Positions 37,770 through 49,110 of a stretch of DNA of 64,000 nt are shown here, in pieces. The notes below the pieces were generated by a model. The model saw nothing but the letters and a program-made list of their open reading frames with translations, was not told where the DNA came from and ran no database searches. The number at the start of each line of letters is the position of its first letter. Position 1 is the first letter of the stretch. Source of the DNA: Owenia fusiformis (taxonomy: Eukaryota > Annelida > Polychaeta > Sabellida > Oweniidae); the NCBI GenBank assembly GCA_903813345.2, contig CAIIXF020000008.1, forward strand, positions 33,196,867-33,260,866. Direction: 5' to 3'. A program made the position numbers and the translations under genes.

Positions 37770-38066
37770 TCGGATAGATGTTTCATTTCATTCCGATATG
37801 ATACCAAGAACAAAAGAAATATCCGATGTGTTTTCTAAAACAATAGTGAGAAAAGTATGTTAATATATTTCAAATTATAATGACCATTAAATTGACGATG
37901 TGTAAAATTTTCAGAATGTTTTGATGACTGATTTAAGAGAAACGCGTGTTCAAAAAGTTCACCATATCGATACCACTCCTTTAATGTATTATATCGAAAA
38001 AGACGAACTGATGTCTAAAAAAGTCAAAGGAGTGGTATCGATATGGAGAACTGAATTCAACAATGT
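37770..38066. repeat. Dispersed repeat with palindrome
   Basis: CCATATCGATACCACTCCTTT at about 37964 is inverted at about 38030-38055, giving a foldback. The left half, from about 37770, recurs in direct orientation at about 40360-40620 and partly inverted at about 38690-38770, so this is a multi-copy repeat. A 63-codon frame across it is not convincing. Confidence 0.65.
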
Positions 38067-38935
38067 TTTTCTCTTAAAGAGATTGAGTCTCCTTAAAACA
38101 CAATTAAAGTAACCCCCTGATTTTTTCATGTTATTTGATGTAAAACAAGTTTGTTTATCAACTTACCAATGCTGAGTCTTGAATTAATTCGTTAACAGTA
38201 TCAATTTGATGATTGTTCCTAGCCATAAATTTCCACTTACATCAATAGAAATTAAAAATAAAATTTAAAAACCCCGCTCAAAGTTGTTCCAGTCTGATTG
38301 GCCCTTTTCTTCAGTTTGAACAGACTATTTTGGTTCAGAGGAGCCATAATTATTACTTTTTCTTTTATTGTTTTCAACTCATTGTTTTCAATTCTGACGG
38401 TTGATTGTTCTGTCGGTTGTCCTGTTGATTTTGTCAATATATTCGTGAAATTGTGCTTATGATTTGGTCTCAAGATATATCTAAGGCATATATGATGTTT
38501 TATGAGCAATTATATTGGGACATTACTGGTTGTCCAGAATAGAAATCTAGATCTCTTTAAACCAATCATTGAAAGACTCTGTAAATAAACACGATATTTT
38601 ATGTAATGTTGACCAATTGACAACAATTTAATGCGAAAATTATTTAGAAATATTTTATATAACTGTTTTTGTTAACTTTTTGCAATTGTCTTTGCTCCTT
38701 TCTACCAATTCTTGAGAATGAAATGAAATGTCTTTCCGAACCTTGGTTGGAACAAAATAGCATATACAACATTTTATAGACCTCTCAATATTATAGTTAT
38801 ACAAAGGAATTTTTGGCTGATTTCAAAAAAGTATTCAAAAAATTAAAACAAAATCCTCCAAAAATAGATAAAAATCAAGATAACCTTTTATTTCATTAAC
38901 AAGATACTTTTTTAAAACCAACCAATATTTCCATT

Positions 38936-40322
38936 GACGTGTCGCAAAAAGGTCACGCACGCATTGTTACACATTTTCGCTTTTTTAACACCACAAAATG
39001 TGACGTTTTTTGAGAAAAATGTACACATATGGAAATCCTTTCGTCCTCCACATTTGCCTCTATATCTCAAAATGTTGAAGTCGAATAACTCTGATATCGT
39101 ACATGTAACAATGGGATAGGAGCATCATAAAACACGAATCAATTGATATTTTAGGTGAAATAAATATACGTGTTGCTGTGCTTGAAAATAGGCGAATGGC
39201 GTAAATTAGCCCTATTTTAATGAACTTTGAAAACCTTTCGTCCTCCACTTTTCCACATACAACAGAAAACAAAATCAACTATTTATTAATAAGATAAAGT
39301 TTAAGAGCAAAATAATCATGTATGATTTATTAAAAATTGATATCGTATTTTTTGTTTAATGTACACCTGAAAAGTTGAAGGTAACAAAAAATGAGCAAAA
39401 AAGGTCGCTGTCAACAGATTCTATTTTTCAAACTCTATGACGTCACAATATGGGACGCTTACTAAAATTCTTCCTTTGAAATAAAACGTCGATCTACCTT
39501 TATCAAGACGAAAAATAAGTATAATAGTCATATATTGTTTGATTCATAATTATGAGCGTTTAAAGACGAAAAATGGAGAGGTTAAGCTAACGATGTTTTT
39601 CACAACGTAACCGTGAACACAAAGTACAAAAATTAACAAAGGAATATATCGAGCGCTCATAGTTTTATGCGCGCTTAGTCTACTTCAGATACTCTTTCAG
39701 CTTCAGAGTTTCGGGTTTAGAACGGGAGATTTCGAAATTTGACGTTGGGTCAACGGGAACCATTTTACTCGTGTCTATTGAACACTATGCTGTCAATTTT
39801 GATTTCGATGCACAGTTGAATTCTTGCTGAACACGATGATGTATGTCATGCATGATTTAGCGCCAAAAATCTTACGAAACGAGCTCGTTTAAAATATGTA
39901 TTAGAAAACCAGCTATAAAACCGCATCAATGACATACTATAGAATCATTACACGCTATGGTGTAGTCTAAACAAACACTGGATTTGAACGGCTATTTATA
40001 TGAGAAGGCTACATGAATTTGTATATGGTCGAGTGATACGTACAGGTTCAGTTTCGATTATATATGCAAAGCTTAACCTCTCAAGTAATTCAAATGTAAC
40101 GTGTCAACAGGGGATATTTGCCAGATGTTTTGGTAAAAAACTCTTTTAAGAAAGAACGCACAAGAACCGTGAACGGAGTGTAGTTGATCTAAAAGCTTCA
40201 TCGAAACAGCTTTAAAATGATATATAACTTTAATTGGAATATTATCTTATAATCCGGGGAATCAAAGTTACATTCACGCGATACCCTTAAAAAACAAATG
40301 CGCCACCTTTTAGCGACACGTC
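38936..40322. mobile_element. PIF/Harbinger-like MITE, ATT duplication, with nested insertion
   Basis: It has the same GACGTGTCGC termini as 24602-25515 but in inverse internal orientation, flanked by ATT on both sides. It is about 470 bases longer because another element (39575-40085) is inserted into it. The interior matches the other copy closely on either side of that insertion. Confidence 0.85.
39575..40085. mobile_element. Nested MITE with GAGAGGTTAAGC ends
   Basis: GGAGAGGTTAAGCTAACG at the left and GCTTAACCTCTC at the right are inverted repeats. Comparing with 24602-25515 (reverse strand, ...GACGAAAAATAATTCAAAA...) shows an uninterrupted equivalent. This proves the insertion, although the target duplication is unclear. 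No gene lies inside. Confidence 0.7.
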
Positions 40323-40609
40323 ATTGTACAATTACAATATTGAGAGACCTAAACATGTCTATGTCGTTTTGTTCCAATAAGGTTTGGAAAGATGTTACAT
40401 TTCACTCTGGAAACATGATACCAAGAAAAAAACAACTGTTTCATGTGTTTTCAAGAACAATATTGATGGAAGTGTATATATATATATTTTAAATCAAATT
40501 GTTTCAATTAAAAAAATGACCATTAAATTGACGATGTGTTAAATTTTTAGATTTTTTCATGACTGGTTTAAGAGAAACGTCTGTTCAAAAAGTTCTCCAT
40601 ATCGATACC

Positions 40610-41235
40610 ACTCCTTTGCAAGGTCAAAGGTCAATGTTATCAAACGAAATCACAAACTGTGTTTTATAAGTTTTTAAAAATTGGTGACTACAAATTTGGA
40701 TGAAAGTCAGAATATATATTCCTATGAAAGTTCTACACATATTAGCAATCGACTATCTATTAAAATTGTGCACTAGTTTTGAGATACTTGAACTCTGAAA
40801 AAAGGTCAAATTTCGAAACTTTTCAAGAGTAAATTTCAACTTGCTTCAAATTGACCGAACATTTTTTAAAAATCATCTTCAAGTACTCAGGACCTCAAAT
40901 CTTACCTAACCTTTGACCTTTGTCTGACCTTAAAAGACCTTCAGAAGGTTGAGAAAGTTGATTTTTCAAGTTGATTTTTTATTCAAATTTAGGTATAGTT
41001 AATCAAATAAGACCTACTGAGGTCTAAAAAGTAAAATTTGCAAGGTCAAAGGTCAAGGTCATCAAACTAAATTAAAAAATGTATTTTCTAAGTTTCTAAA
41101 AATTGATGACTACAAATCTATATTTTTTGATGAAAATTAGGATATATATTCCTCTAAAGGTACTACACACATTAGCAATTGACTGTTTATTAAAGTTTTG
41201 CACCAGTTTTGAGATATTAGAGCTCAAAAACTGAA
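40610..41235 (+). repeat. Two ~200-bp direct repeats with AGGTCAAAGGTCA
   Basis: The segment starting GCAAGGTCAAAGGTCAA at 40617 recurs, diverged, at about 41038. Both contain AGGTCAAAGGTCA, a perfect DR1 half-site arrangement for nuclear receptors, and further TGACCTTTG words lie between them. The copies are about 420 bases apart. Confidence 0.6.
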
Positions 41236-42540
41236 AAAATCAAAGGACCATATACACTCTCCATTGGGATCTCTCCATGAGAAAAAAATAATTCATCTGA
41301 TTTTTCAAAATGAGTATTCTGCCTTAAATGAAACATTTATATGCACACTAGTATCTTGTTGACCTATATTCAGCACTGTATAGGCCACTTATTAGGGTCC
41401 TAATTCAATCATGAAGTGAAGAGGCATAGATTCCAAACCAGGAAGTATTTCTGTGTCTGTTAAAATCCATATTTTGCATCCTACGCATCCCTACATCTTA
41501 TCCAAATATGTTACTACATAATGAAATATAATAGTATATTCTTTGGTTTTACAAAGTTGTATGCTTTTTGATAAGTTTAAAAGTTGTTTTTGGAGCATTT
41601 TTCTAAAGCCATTTTGTAGGAAAAAAATGATGAAAAAATGTACAATCTTTTAATTTTAAGTATGACCTGAATCGATTGCAAACTGCATATTTGCACATTT
41701 GATGAGATAAACCATTTGTGTCATATTGTGAAATTATAAAGTTTGCAATCGATTCAAGTCGTAGTGTATTTTTGGTATTTTTGTGATAATCAATGGAAAC
41801 CAATGGCCTCTATTGGGATCTGCTGATATCCTCATGTTAAGTCAATGATGCACAGCCCCATGTTAGTCAATACAACCTTACTGAATTAAATGGCCCCTAT
41901 CTCAGCCTATGTGTGCCCGAGCACTTTAATATTTTCCAAAGATTTATATGACATTCTTCTTCTTCATGTTACACCTAAGAATTATTCATTTTGACCATAG
42001 AGGTATTTGCCAAGAACTGCACCTCTTCCTTTCGAAATTTTTCAAGACCAAATTTCAACTTGGTTTAATTTTAACAAATCTTTCTTAAACATCATTTACA
42101 ACTTTCATTGAGTTTTAACATAACCTAAGGCTTGAGATTTGACCTTTTGCTGACCTTCAAATTGTCAAAAATGCCGAGAATTCTAGTTTTTATTATAATC
42201 GTTTAATATATTCCCGGCGTTTTGTCTGGATTATGCCTGTCATTAGCAGAGGTTAGAAAATTACCAAAAACTAAAATCCCTTTTCACAATTTTCAGTACA
42301 CAATGCGACAGAAAATAAAACTAAATTATTTTGAATTCATGATTTAGGTCAGTTCTACCAAAACTGGCCTGGCAGAAAATATATGTCTGATTGGAGACAA
42401 ATACACATGTTGTCGAACATTCACATGAAGTTCCATTGCACATCATTCTCAATTCATGAATATTTTCATCTTGAATTATAGAATTCCCTAAGTTCTCCAA
42501 AATAACGAAGCCTTGTGGAAAAGCATTTATGTGCAAAATA

Positions 42541-42610
42541 GCTCCACCGGGGCTCGATCCCGGGACCTTTCGCGTGTTAAGCGAACGTGATAACCACTAC
42601 ACTATGGAGC
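42541..42610 (-). tRNA. tRNA-Val (AAC) or close pseudogene
   Basis: On the minus strand the cloverleaf is clear: D arm GTGTAGTGGTTATCAC, anticodon stem TTCGC/GCGAA around loop TTAACAC (anticodon AAC), and T stem CCGGG/CCCGG. The body closely resembles animal tRNA-Val. The acceptor stem GCTCCA/TGGAGC has six perfect pairs and would need a seventh from an unpaired flanking base, and the T loop begins A-T-C rather than T-T-C. A functional gene is possible but it may be decaying. Confidence 0.65.
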
Positions 42611-42904
42611 GATGTCTGAAATGCAAAGCAAAATAATAAAAAATGAAGAAGTAATTTAAAAATAAATGTTTTTTCTAACGATTGAGTGAAGAGGACAGGT
42701 TTGAAAATATTTTAGACGTTTTTTATTTTAATATCTAGTAATAGTAGGTTTGAAACTGAGGAAACTGAGGTAGCATTTGTTTGTCAATGGCTTTTTTTAG
42801 CTGGGCTATAATTGGTTCTGGTTTCAAGCCAATATGTTTTTGATCATGACCTTTATATCATTATACGGACCGATACAGTTCACTAAATGTGACATATTTA
42901 ATAT

Positions 42905-43261
42905 TCATCTTAACCTTCGTATTAAAGTTGGACTCAAGTCAACACCATGTCTATGGATAACAACAGCATAACTTATACCGGTACATGGAGAGCCAAGTTT
43001 GAGAAATGACAACATTAAAGTATTAGAGACTTCAAAAGGCGTTCTTGGACAATGATGGTATGGCTTCAGGAATCTAGACCGAGGCCCTGGGACAAAGGAA
43101 AATTTCCAATCACTAAACAAATAGTCACAAAATATACCAAAACAAGTATTACAAAGATCAGATATGTGAGTACTGACAAATTCAAAAGTGCATGTTAAAT
43201 AATCCATTTTATCATTTTCTCTGTATCCAAAATCCGTTCTGTCCAAGTTACATACATACAT
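42905..43261 (-). CDS. Unrecognised 118-codon reading frame
   Basis: The frame has seven cysteines and no recognised domain, signal peptide or membrane segment. No splice or promoter signal supports it. It sits between the tRNA and a foldback repeat, so it may be chance. Confidence 0.12.
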   Translation of the reverse strand: MYVCNLDRTDFGYRENDKMDYLTCTFEFVSTHISDLCNTCFGIFCDYLFSDWKFSFVPGPRSRFLKPYHHCPRTPFEVSNTLMLSFLKLGSPCTGISYAVVIHRHGVDLSPTLIRRLR

Positions 43262-43639
43262 ACATCATAAATGGTGTAAAATTAACTTTTTTATTTGATT
43301 TTATTTTTCCCAGGAACAGGGGACAAATGTTTTATTTGTAGTAATGACCTTATCAGGCGCTATTTAGTGATTTTAGACGATCATATCTTTCACCATGGGT
43401 ACATTCTGGCCATCAATACAATGGTTTTTATTTTAAAAAAATATGTTTTCTTTCAAGTGAAGTCCCCATGGATCGATTGTTTATGACTTTTATAGTTTAT
43501 TAGACATGCCCTTTGAATACGAACATTCCAATGTCTCTATAACATTTAATTCGACGCACAAAGAAATAACAGATATTTTCATAATAATAAAACGATCTTT
43601 TGGAGCATACGTTGTCACGCGGTACTAACTTCGACCATT

Positions 43640-44125
43640 AATCTGAATTTTTGACCTACCGAATGTTTGAAAATCAAGGATTACGAGTCTCGTACTGCAC
43701 CGTTTTTCATCAAACTTGTTCCATTCAAAGCATAACAATTAAAAATCCCTTGCTCTTAAACAGAGTCGAAAGATTACCCTTTAATTCATTTTAAAGACAT
43801 AAAATAAATAAATCTAAAGGAAAACAATTAAAAATCCCTTGCTGTTGGTACATTATTCTCTTAAACAGAGTCCAAAGATTACCCTTTACTTCATTTTAAA
43901 GACATGAATCAAATCTGTGAAATAAAATTTGCCTATGTAAAAATTTGGCTATTAATGTCTAAATGGACACATCCAAGGAAAAATTGCTTAAATGAAAACA
44001 AAAAAAACAGAGTCCCTACTTTTGTTTTGCTTTTAATGGTATAAGTTTGAAGAAAAATGGTGCAGTATGAGACTCGCAATCCTTGATTTTCGAGCATCTG
44101 GTAGAATGATTGATTTAGCCATTGA
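43640..44125. repeat. Foldback with internal tandem duplication
   Basis: GAAAATCAAGGATTACGAGT near 43670 is inverted near 44070-44095. Between the arms, CAATTAAAAATCCCTTGCT with about 65 following bases (ending TTTTAAAGACAT) occurs twice, at about 43736 and 43828. Confidence 0.65.
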
Positions 44126-44739
44126 ATGGGGTTATTTATTTTGTCCGAGATGAAATAGATTTTAAGTTAAATTGTGCGAAATAATTGACATTTCTTATTA
44201 AAATTCAATATGGAGAATCTTGACTTTATTCCCTGCACCTCATAATTTTCCTCGATTACAGTAGGTCGAAAAATGAAAATATTTGAAAGAAAATCGTCTT
44301 TCTCATGTGAATCATTGCGAAATGAAAAGTTCGGGGCAAATCAGATTTCAGGATATCTATTCAGAAAAAGGATTCACCCAAAAATAGTTTTATATAGAAA
44401 ATCCAATTGTTTATAACGTTTTTAGCATACTTTGAGTGTATAGTTTACTTTGTGAAAATTAAAGTTACAGAGCTTCAAAGTCATTTTTGAAAATTATTTT
44501 CGCCTCCTGTGTTATTTCAACGGGAGAGGTTTCATGAAAAATTATCACTTTTTGGATGTAAAGAGAGAGAGAGATTAATTTTTAATAGTTTTTTTCTTTA
44601 CATATTATGCAAATACGAATTCAAACATAAATAGGCCTTTTAACATGTAATCCAATGGGGAGTTAGGGCTGCCAAACCTTTGGAGGGAGTGTAATTGTAT
44701 GTATTAATACAAAAAAGCAATTATGTGAAGAAGCCTGAT

Positions 44740-44806
44740 TCATAATGAAGGGGGGGGGGATTTTTGAATAACATAAAAATAGAACCCCTTGTCCTGGCTA
44801 CGTCAT
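44740..44806 (-). mobile_element. hAT-type terminus fragment
   Basis: CCTGGCTACGTCATTG, reverse complement CAATGACGTAGCCAGG, is a diverged hAT end with a neighbouring poly-G run. No second end or target duplication is found. From here to 45520 no gene is recognised. Confidence 0.4.
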
Positions 44807-45520
44807 TGTGACACCAAAACTAACGATTTCTGTCTTATCTAATATATTGATGGTTCGATTGCAGATACTTGAAATAGCCATTGTCAAATACGTTTTTCAT
44901 AACATCTACTTTATTTTAAAGTTTTTAACATTTTGATACTTGAATAAATAGTAGGCTACGTAAACATATACATATATGTATGTATGCACTATTCCCGAAT
45001 CAAATTGGTACGATTCATTGATTACATTTTCGCCTTATAAGTATTAAATAAATAAGGTAATTCTCAAATTATAGACTTCGAAAATATGGACGAAACCTTG
45101 AGGTACTCGAAAGAGATACATAATGGAATAACTGTAGTCGCTTTTCTCTGTGAACTGGTATGATAATGGAAGGGTAGCATATTTTTGAAAACTGGTACAA
45201 ATCTTGATTTTAGTTTTGATTGAGTTTCATAAAGAATTTGGTTTACAATAATATCATGTTGTATAATATACAGTCATGCAGCATATTTTAATTAGCATTT
45301 AACAGGTTGCAACTTTACATACATGTATCTTTTTCCGAAATAATAGCTAATTTGGATAATGTTGGTATATCAGAAGCGACGGCAGGTGATTTGATATCTT
45401 CTAAACGCTTATTAAATACTTCTAGCACTTCGAGATGTAAATTATTAAATCATATCAACTTTAAATGACCTTGCAAGACTGAAGACTAGTACCTGTAGGT
45501 CGGTATTTATTAATGGAGAG

Positions 45521-48500
45521 ATGCACGAACCACGTAGCAAAACTATAAGTGTATTTCAATGGAAAACTGTGCTTTTCGCAATGTTATTTTTGAATGTTTT
45601 ATTCGTTTATCATTTTGTTGGACGTCTCAAAATAAATATTTTACCGGATCGTAAAGACACTGGATCATTGTATTATACTATTAAGAATGTCGATCCAGGG
45701 AATCGAGTTAAAGCCCACAACCCAGCACTTAATTCACACTTAGCACCGAAAAAGAATTCAAAATATTATAATATGGGAATCCATGGACACAACTGCACAA
45801 AAATCCGGCAACATTTTGGTAAGTACACAATTATCAATTTGCCAATTTTTGGGGAATGCACTGGATTATTTCTCAAATTGAAGCCGTGTCTATATAGATT
45901 ATTGATGTATTGCAAATCTGTGTTCTCGTTTCAGTCGTTGGGCAAACAGTTCCTAAGGAAGCGAAAAACAGCAGTTCGAAGACTCTGCTCAAAACTGGGT
46001 CACAACCGGAAGTGCTTCCAACGTATAGTACTGATGGTAGAGGGCGTTGGTTTCCAACTTCCTGTAAAACTAAGCAAAGAACCGTCATTGTGATTCCGTA
46101 TAGGGACAGAGCTGATCATCTTAAAATATTCATCGAACATCATGTTCCAATTTTTCGAAGACAGTTGTTGGATTACACTATTATTGTCGTAGAGCAGGTA
46201 CGTCAAAACAAAAATCTCCGATTTTACGCAGATACGTAGGAACAAAATCATTACATTTGTGCCAATGTTAATATTAACATGTTCTAACAAGTTAATGTAT
46301 TACTAGTATCATACGCATTCAGCAAGTAATTATCATCCAATAAAGTCATATAAATTTCGCATGAATTTTTATTTTATCAAATTATTCTCTATGCCAAAAT
46401 GTAACTTATTCAATAAATCATCTTTTTCAACATTGGTTAAATTCCAGTATTCTGATTGGTCATTATTGCACAATAACACAGAAACAAATACCATATAATT
46501 ATATTATTTTCAGGATAACAGCAAAAGATTTAACAGGGGGATGTTATTCAATATTGGATACAAAGAAGCTCTTTCATTGAGAGATGGGAATCAAGCTCCT
46601 CTATGTTTAATACTACATGACGTCGACCTACTTTTAGAGAATGATCGCTTGATCTACGATTGCTCGCAATATCCAACTCACTTTTCTTTGGCTATAGATA
46701 AGTTTCAGTATAGGTAAGATGAAACCTTTTCTCCAAAATGACAACTATATAGTGTGGATCTAATTGATTGTGCTTCTTTTAGACCTGCCTCCAAAAGTTT
46801 CGCAACTGAAAGTCCCATCTGTATTACGAATTTTTATTAAAGCCTGTTCATGCGTATTTTTTAAATTTCGATTAAAGCATATTTTAACAGTCTTGCTTAT
46901 TAACTTGCAGAAGGGGGTATGGGTTACCTTGTAGCTATTCGTGATAGTCCAACGTAATTTCCTAGGGATGGTTAAGTTTACATTGTATATTCTATCAGTT
47001 GATTCTATTCATAGACAAACATTTATTGTTTTAAACAGTAATTTTACGAGAGCTATGCTTATACGTATTTTATGTTTATCAGTTTACCATATGATTGGCT
47101 ATTTGGTGGTGTAGTAGCGTTGCTAGGAGACCAGTTCGAGGAAACAAACGGCTTTGGTAACCTCTTCTTTGGATGGGGTGGTGAAGATGACGATTTCAGA
47201 GAAAGGTATGCGAGTTCAGCACTTTTATTTAAGATGTATTAAGCAATTCAGGCAAAAATATTTTAATTTCAATGCATTTTAAAAATTATATTACTTCAAA
47301 CGACTGGCTATTTCCCGAATGGTTATTTACATGAATCTAGTTATATATTCTACCTGAAAAGGTGACTACCAATAGACTGTTTCCCGTGCAAAACGTACGA
47401 TAATGTTTTTATTTCTGTTATCCTGTTATTTTGACAGGTTACTGTTTGCTTCACTGTTCCCTGTACAATACGATAATGTTATATATCTGGAATGCTATTA
47501 CTTTGACAATTAACACTACTGTTTGCTTGGCTGTTCCTTGTACAATTTGTTCGTTGTATATCTGTTATTCTTTTACAGGTTATTATATGCTGGATTGTTC
47601 CCCGTACAACACGATAATGCATCTATATCTCGATATTCTATGATAACGCATGGTGAAAGTAAAAGCAAGAATGAAGACAGGTCTGTGTTTTGTATATAAT
47701 ATATAGAGATTATTTAGGGGGAAGTTTTTGATAGAGGGTATATCTGAGGGAAATACACTCATAATCAATCAAGTATGGAATAAATCAGTTTGAAAATGCT
47801 CGAGTTTTGATACTGGGTATATCCCTCGGAAAATACAATACTGTAAAACGGGTAATTTTGACACCGGGAAATTTTAGCGATTTTTCAATTTTAAAACATA
47901 TATCAACCCGAGGGACGATTGATATATTGTATTTACTGAGGGATAAACCCAGTATCAAAAATCGATCATTTAATAACTGATTTATTCCATACTTGGTTGA
48001 TTATGAGTCAAGTCCCCTTGCTCAGTATCTACTCTCTGTATTTGTGACGTCGACGATCTGATAAGCGGGTGATATCACCTGATCACCCGCACACTTCAGA
48101 TATCAATTATATTCCTGCATGTTATTTACCTGTAATACTACTAAGTGTGGAATGATAAATGATACTTAGAGGTTATCTTATAAAGCTTGCGCCAGTATAC
48201 ACCAGTACAGTATATATGTTTTTTATTTCAAACATCGACCTTTTGTTTATTATGTGTTTTCCTCAAACATTTTGAAGATGTAGTTGTTTTTACACACTGA
48301 AACGTAGTCTTATACACCCCCTTTTACCCCCTTTTCGAAATTGCTTCGTATCTATTTATTCAAATTACATTTCAAAATAATCTCATATAAAACATATATT
48401 AGATACGGAGACTTTTATCTACATATGTTATTACCTGATATGCAAGCGCGTAGCTACGTTGAGGCAAATGAGGCAGCTGCCTCGTCGCTTTTTTCAGCCT

Positions 48501-48949
48501 TTGAAAAATAATGTTCGGATATAAAACCATTAAAATGAGCATCTTTTTCTTGAAAACATACCGTATTCATGATATTAAAAAGCATAATTGGTATTTACTT
48601 GAAACATATCTGGACTTAAACAAGGTTTCAATTTTTACATGTAATATAATATGTATAGTACGAGGAGTGTATAAACATTAGAGATAATTTACCTCGCTTT
48701 CATTTTAGGCAAAACATGGTAGCAACTGGATACGAAAGATACCATTGTGATGGACTTAATTCAATGGAATATGCAGTGAACAATACACAATATAAAGAAC
48801 ACTTTATTATCATCAGTATTACTTTACCTTTAAATCTAAAAAGGTCAAGTGTTTGTCAAAGCTGCTTTTCAGAAAATAAGGACTTGAAAATCGATTCAGA
48901 AATCAGCGATAATGGCACTATGAATGAACCCCCTGATATATGCTTGTAA
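45521..48949 (+). CDS. Beta-1,4-GalNAc/galactosyltransferase family gene C (six exons)
   Basis: Exons by eye: 45521-45818, 45935-46197, 46514-46713, 47083-47205, 47579-47680, 48709-48949. All introns are GT-AG with the same phases as gene A, giving 408 codons plus stop. It is a type II membrane protein with an anchor at about residues 16-34, a stem with an N-C-T site, and a GT7 domain with GRGRWFP, VIVIPYRDRADHL, RQLLDYTIIVVEQ, FNRGMLFNIGY, DVD (223-225), WGGEDDD (285-291) and M316/H319 as metal ligands. The position equal to bovine Tyr289 is Leu260 (PYDWLFGG), again predicting a GalNAc donor. It is more diverged from A, B and E than they are from one another, and it lies on the opposite strand. 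Its fifth exon is preceded by decayed copies of itself and its last exon has been duplicated downstream. Confidence 0.88.
47350..47578 (+). repeat. Decayed tandem copies of gene C exon 5
   Basis: The words CTGTTTGCTTCACTGTTCCC-TGTACAATACGATAATG (near 47447) and CTGTTTGCTTGGCTGTTCC-TTGTACAA (near 47519) mirror the true exon start (TATATGCTGGATTGTTCCCC-GTACAACACGATAATG at 47588), some with their own ACAGGTTA acceptor. About three such units lie head to tail in the intron. None keeps an open frame to a donor. Confidence 0.65.
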
Positions 48950-49110
48950 AATAATGAATACTTGAATATTATCTTCAATATATCAACCCGAGGGACGATT
49001 GATATATTGTATTTACTGAGGGATATACCCAGTATCAAAAATCGAGCATTTAATAACTTATTTATTCCATACTTGGTTGATTATGAGTCAAGTCTCCTTG
49101 CTCAGTATCT
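47755..49110. repeat. Foldback plus tandem duplication around gene C last exon
   Basis: About 47757-47850 is the reverse complement of 47930-48010 (AAGTATGGAATAAATCAGTT). The latter segment, ATATCAACCCGAGGGACGAT onwards, recurs directly at about 48979-49110. The intron end and last exon between them were duplicated with it. Confidence 0.75.

Noticed and set aside
38167-38226. Candidate first exon of gene B (MARNNHQIDTVNELIQDSAL, donor GTAAGT)
   Set aside because: It has no membrane anchor or conserved Cys, and the splice phase does not fit exon 2.
45873-46290. Minus-strand frames opposite gene C exon 2
   Set aside because: They are antisense shadows of the GRGRWFP exon.
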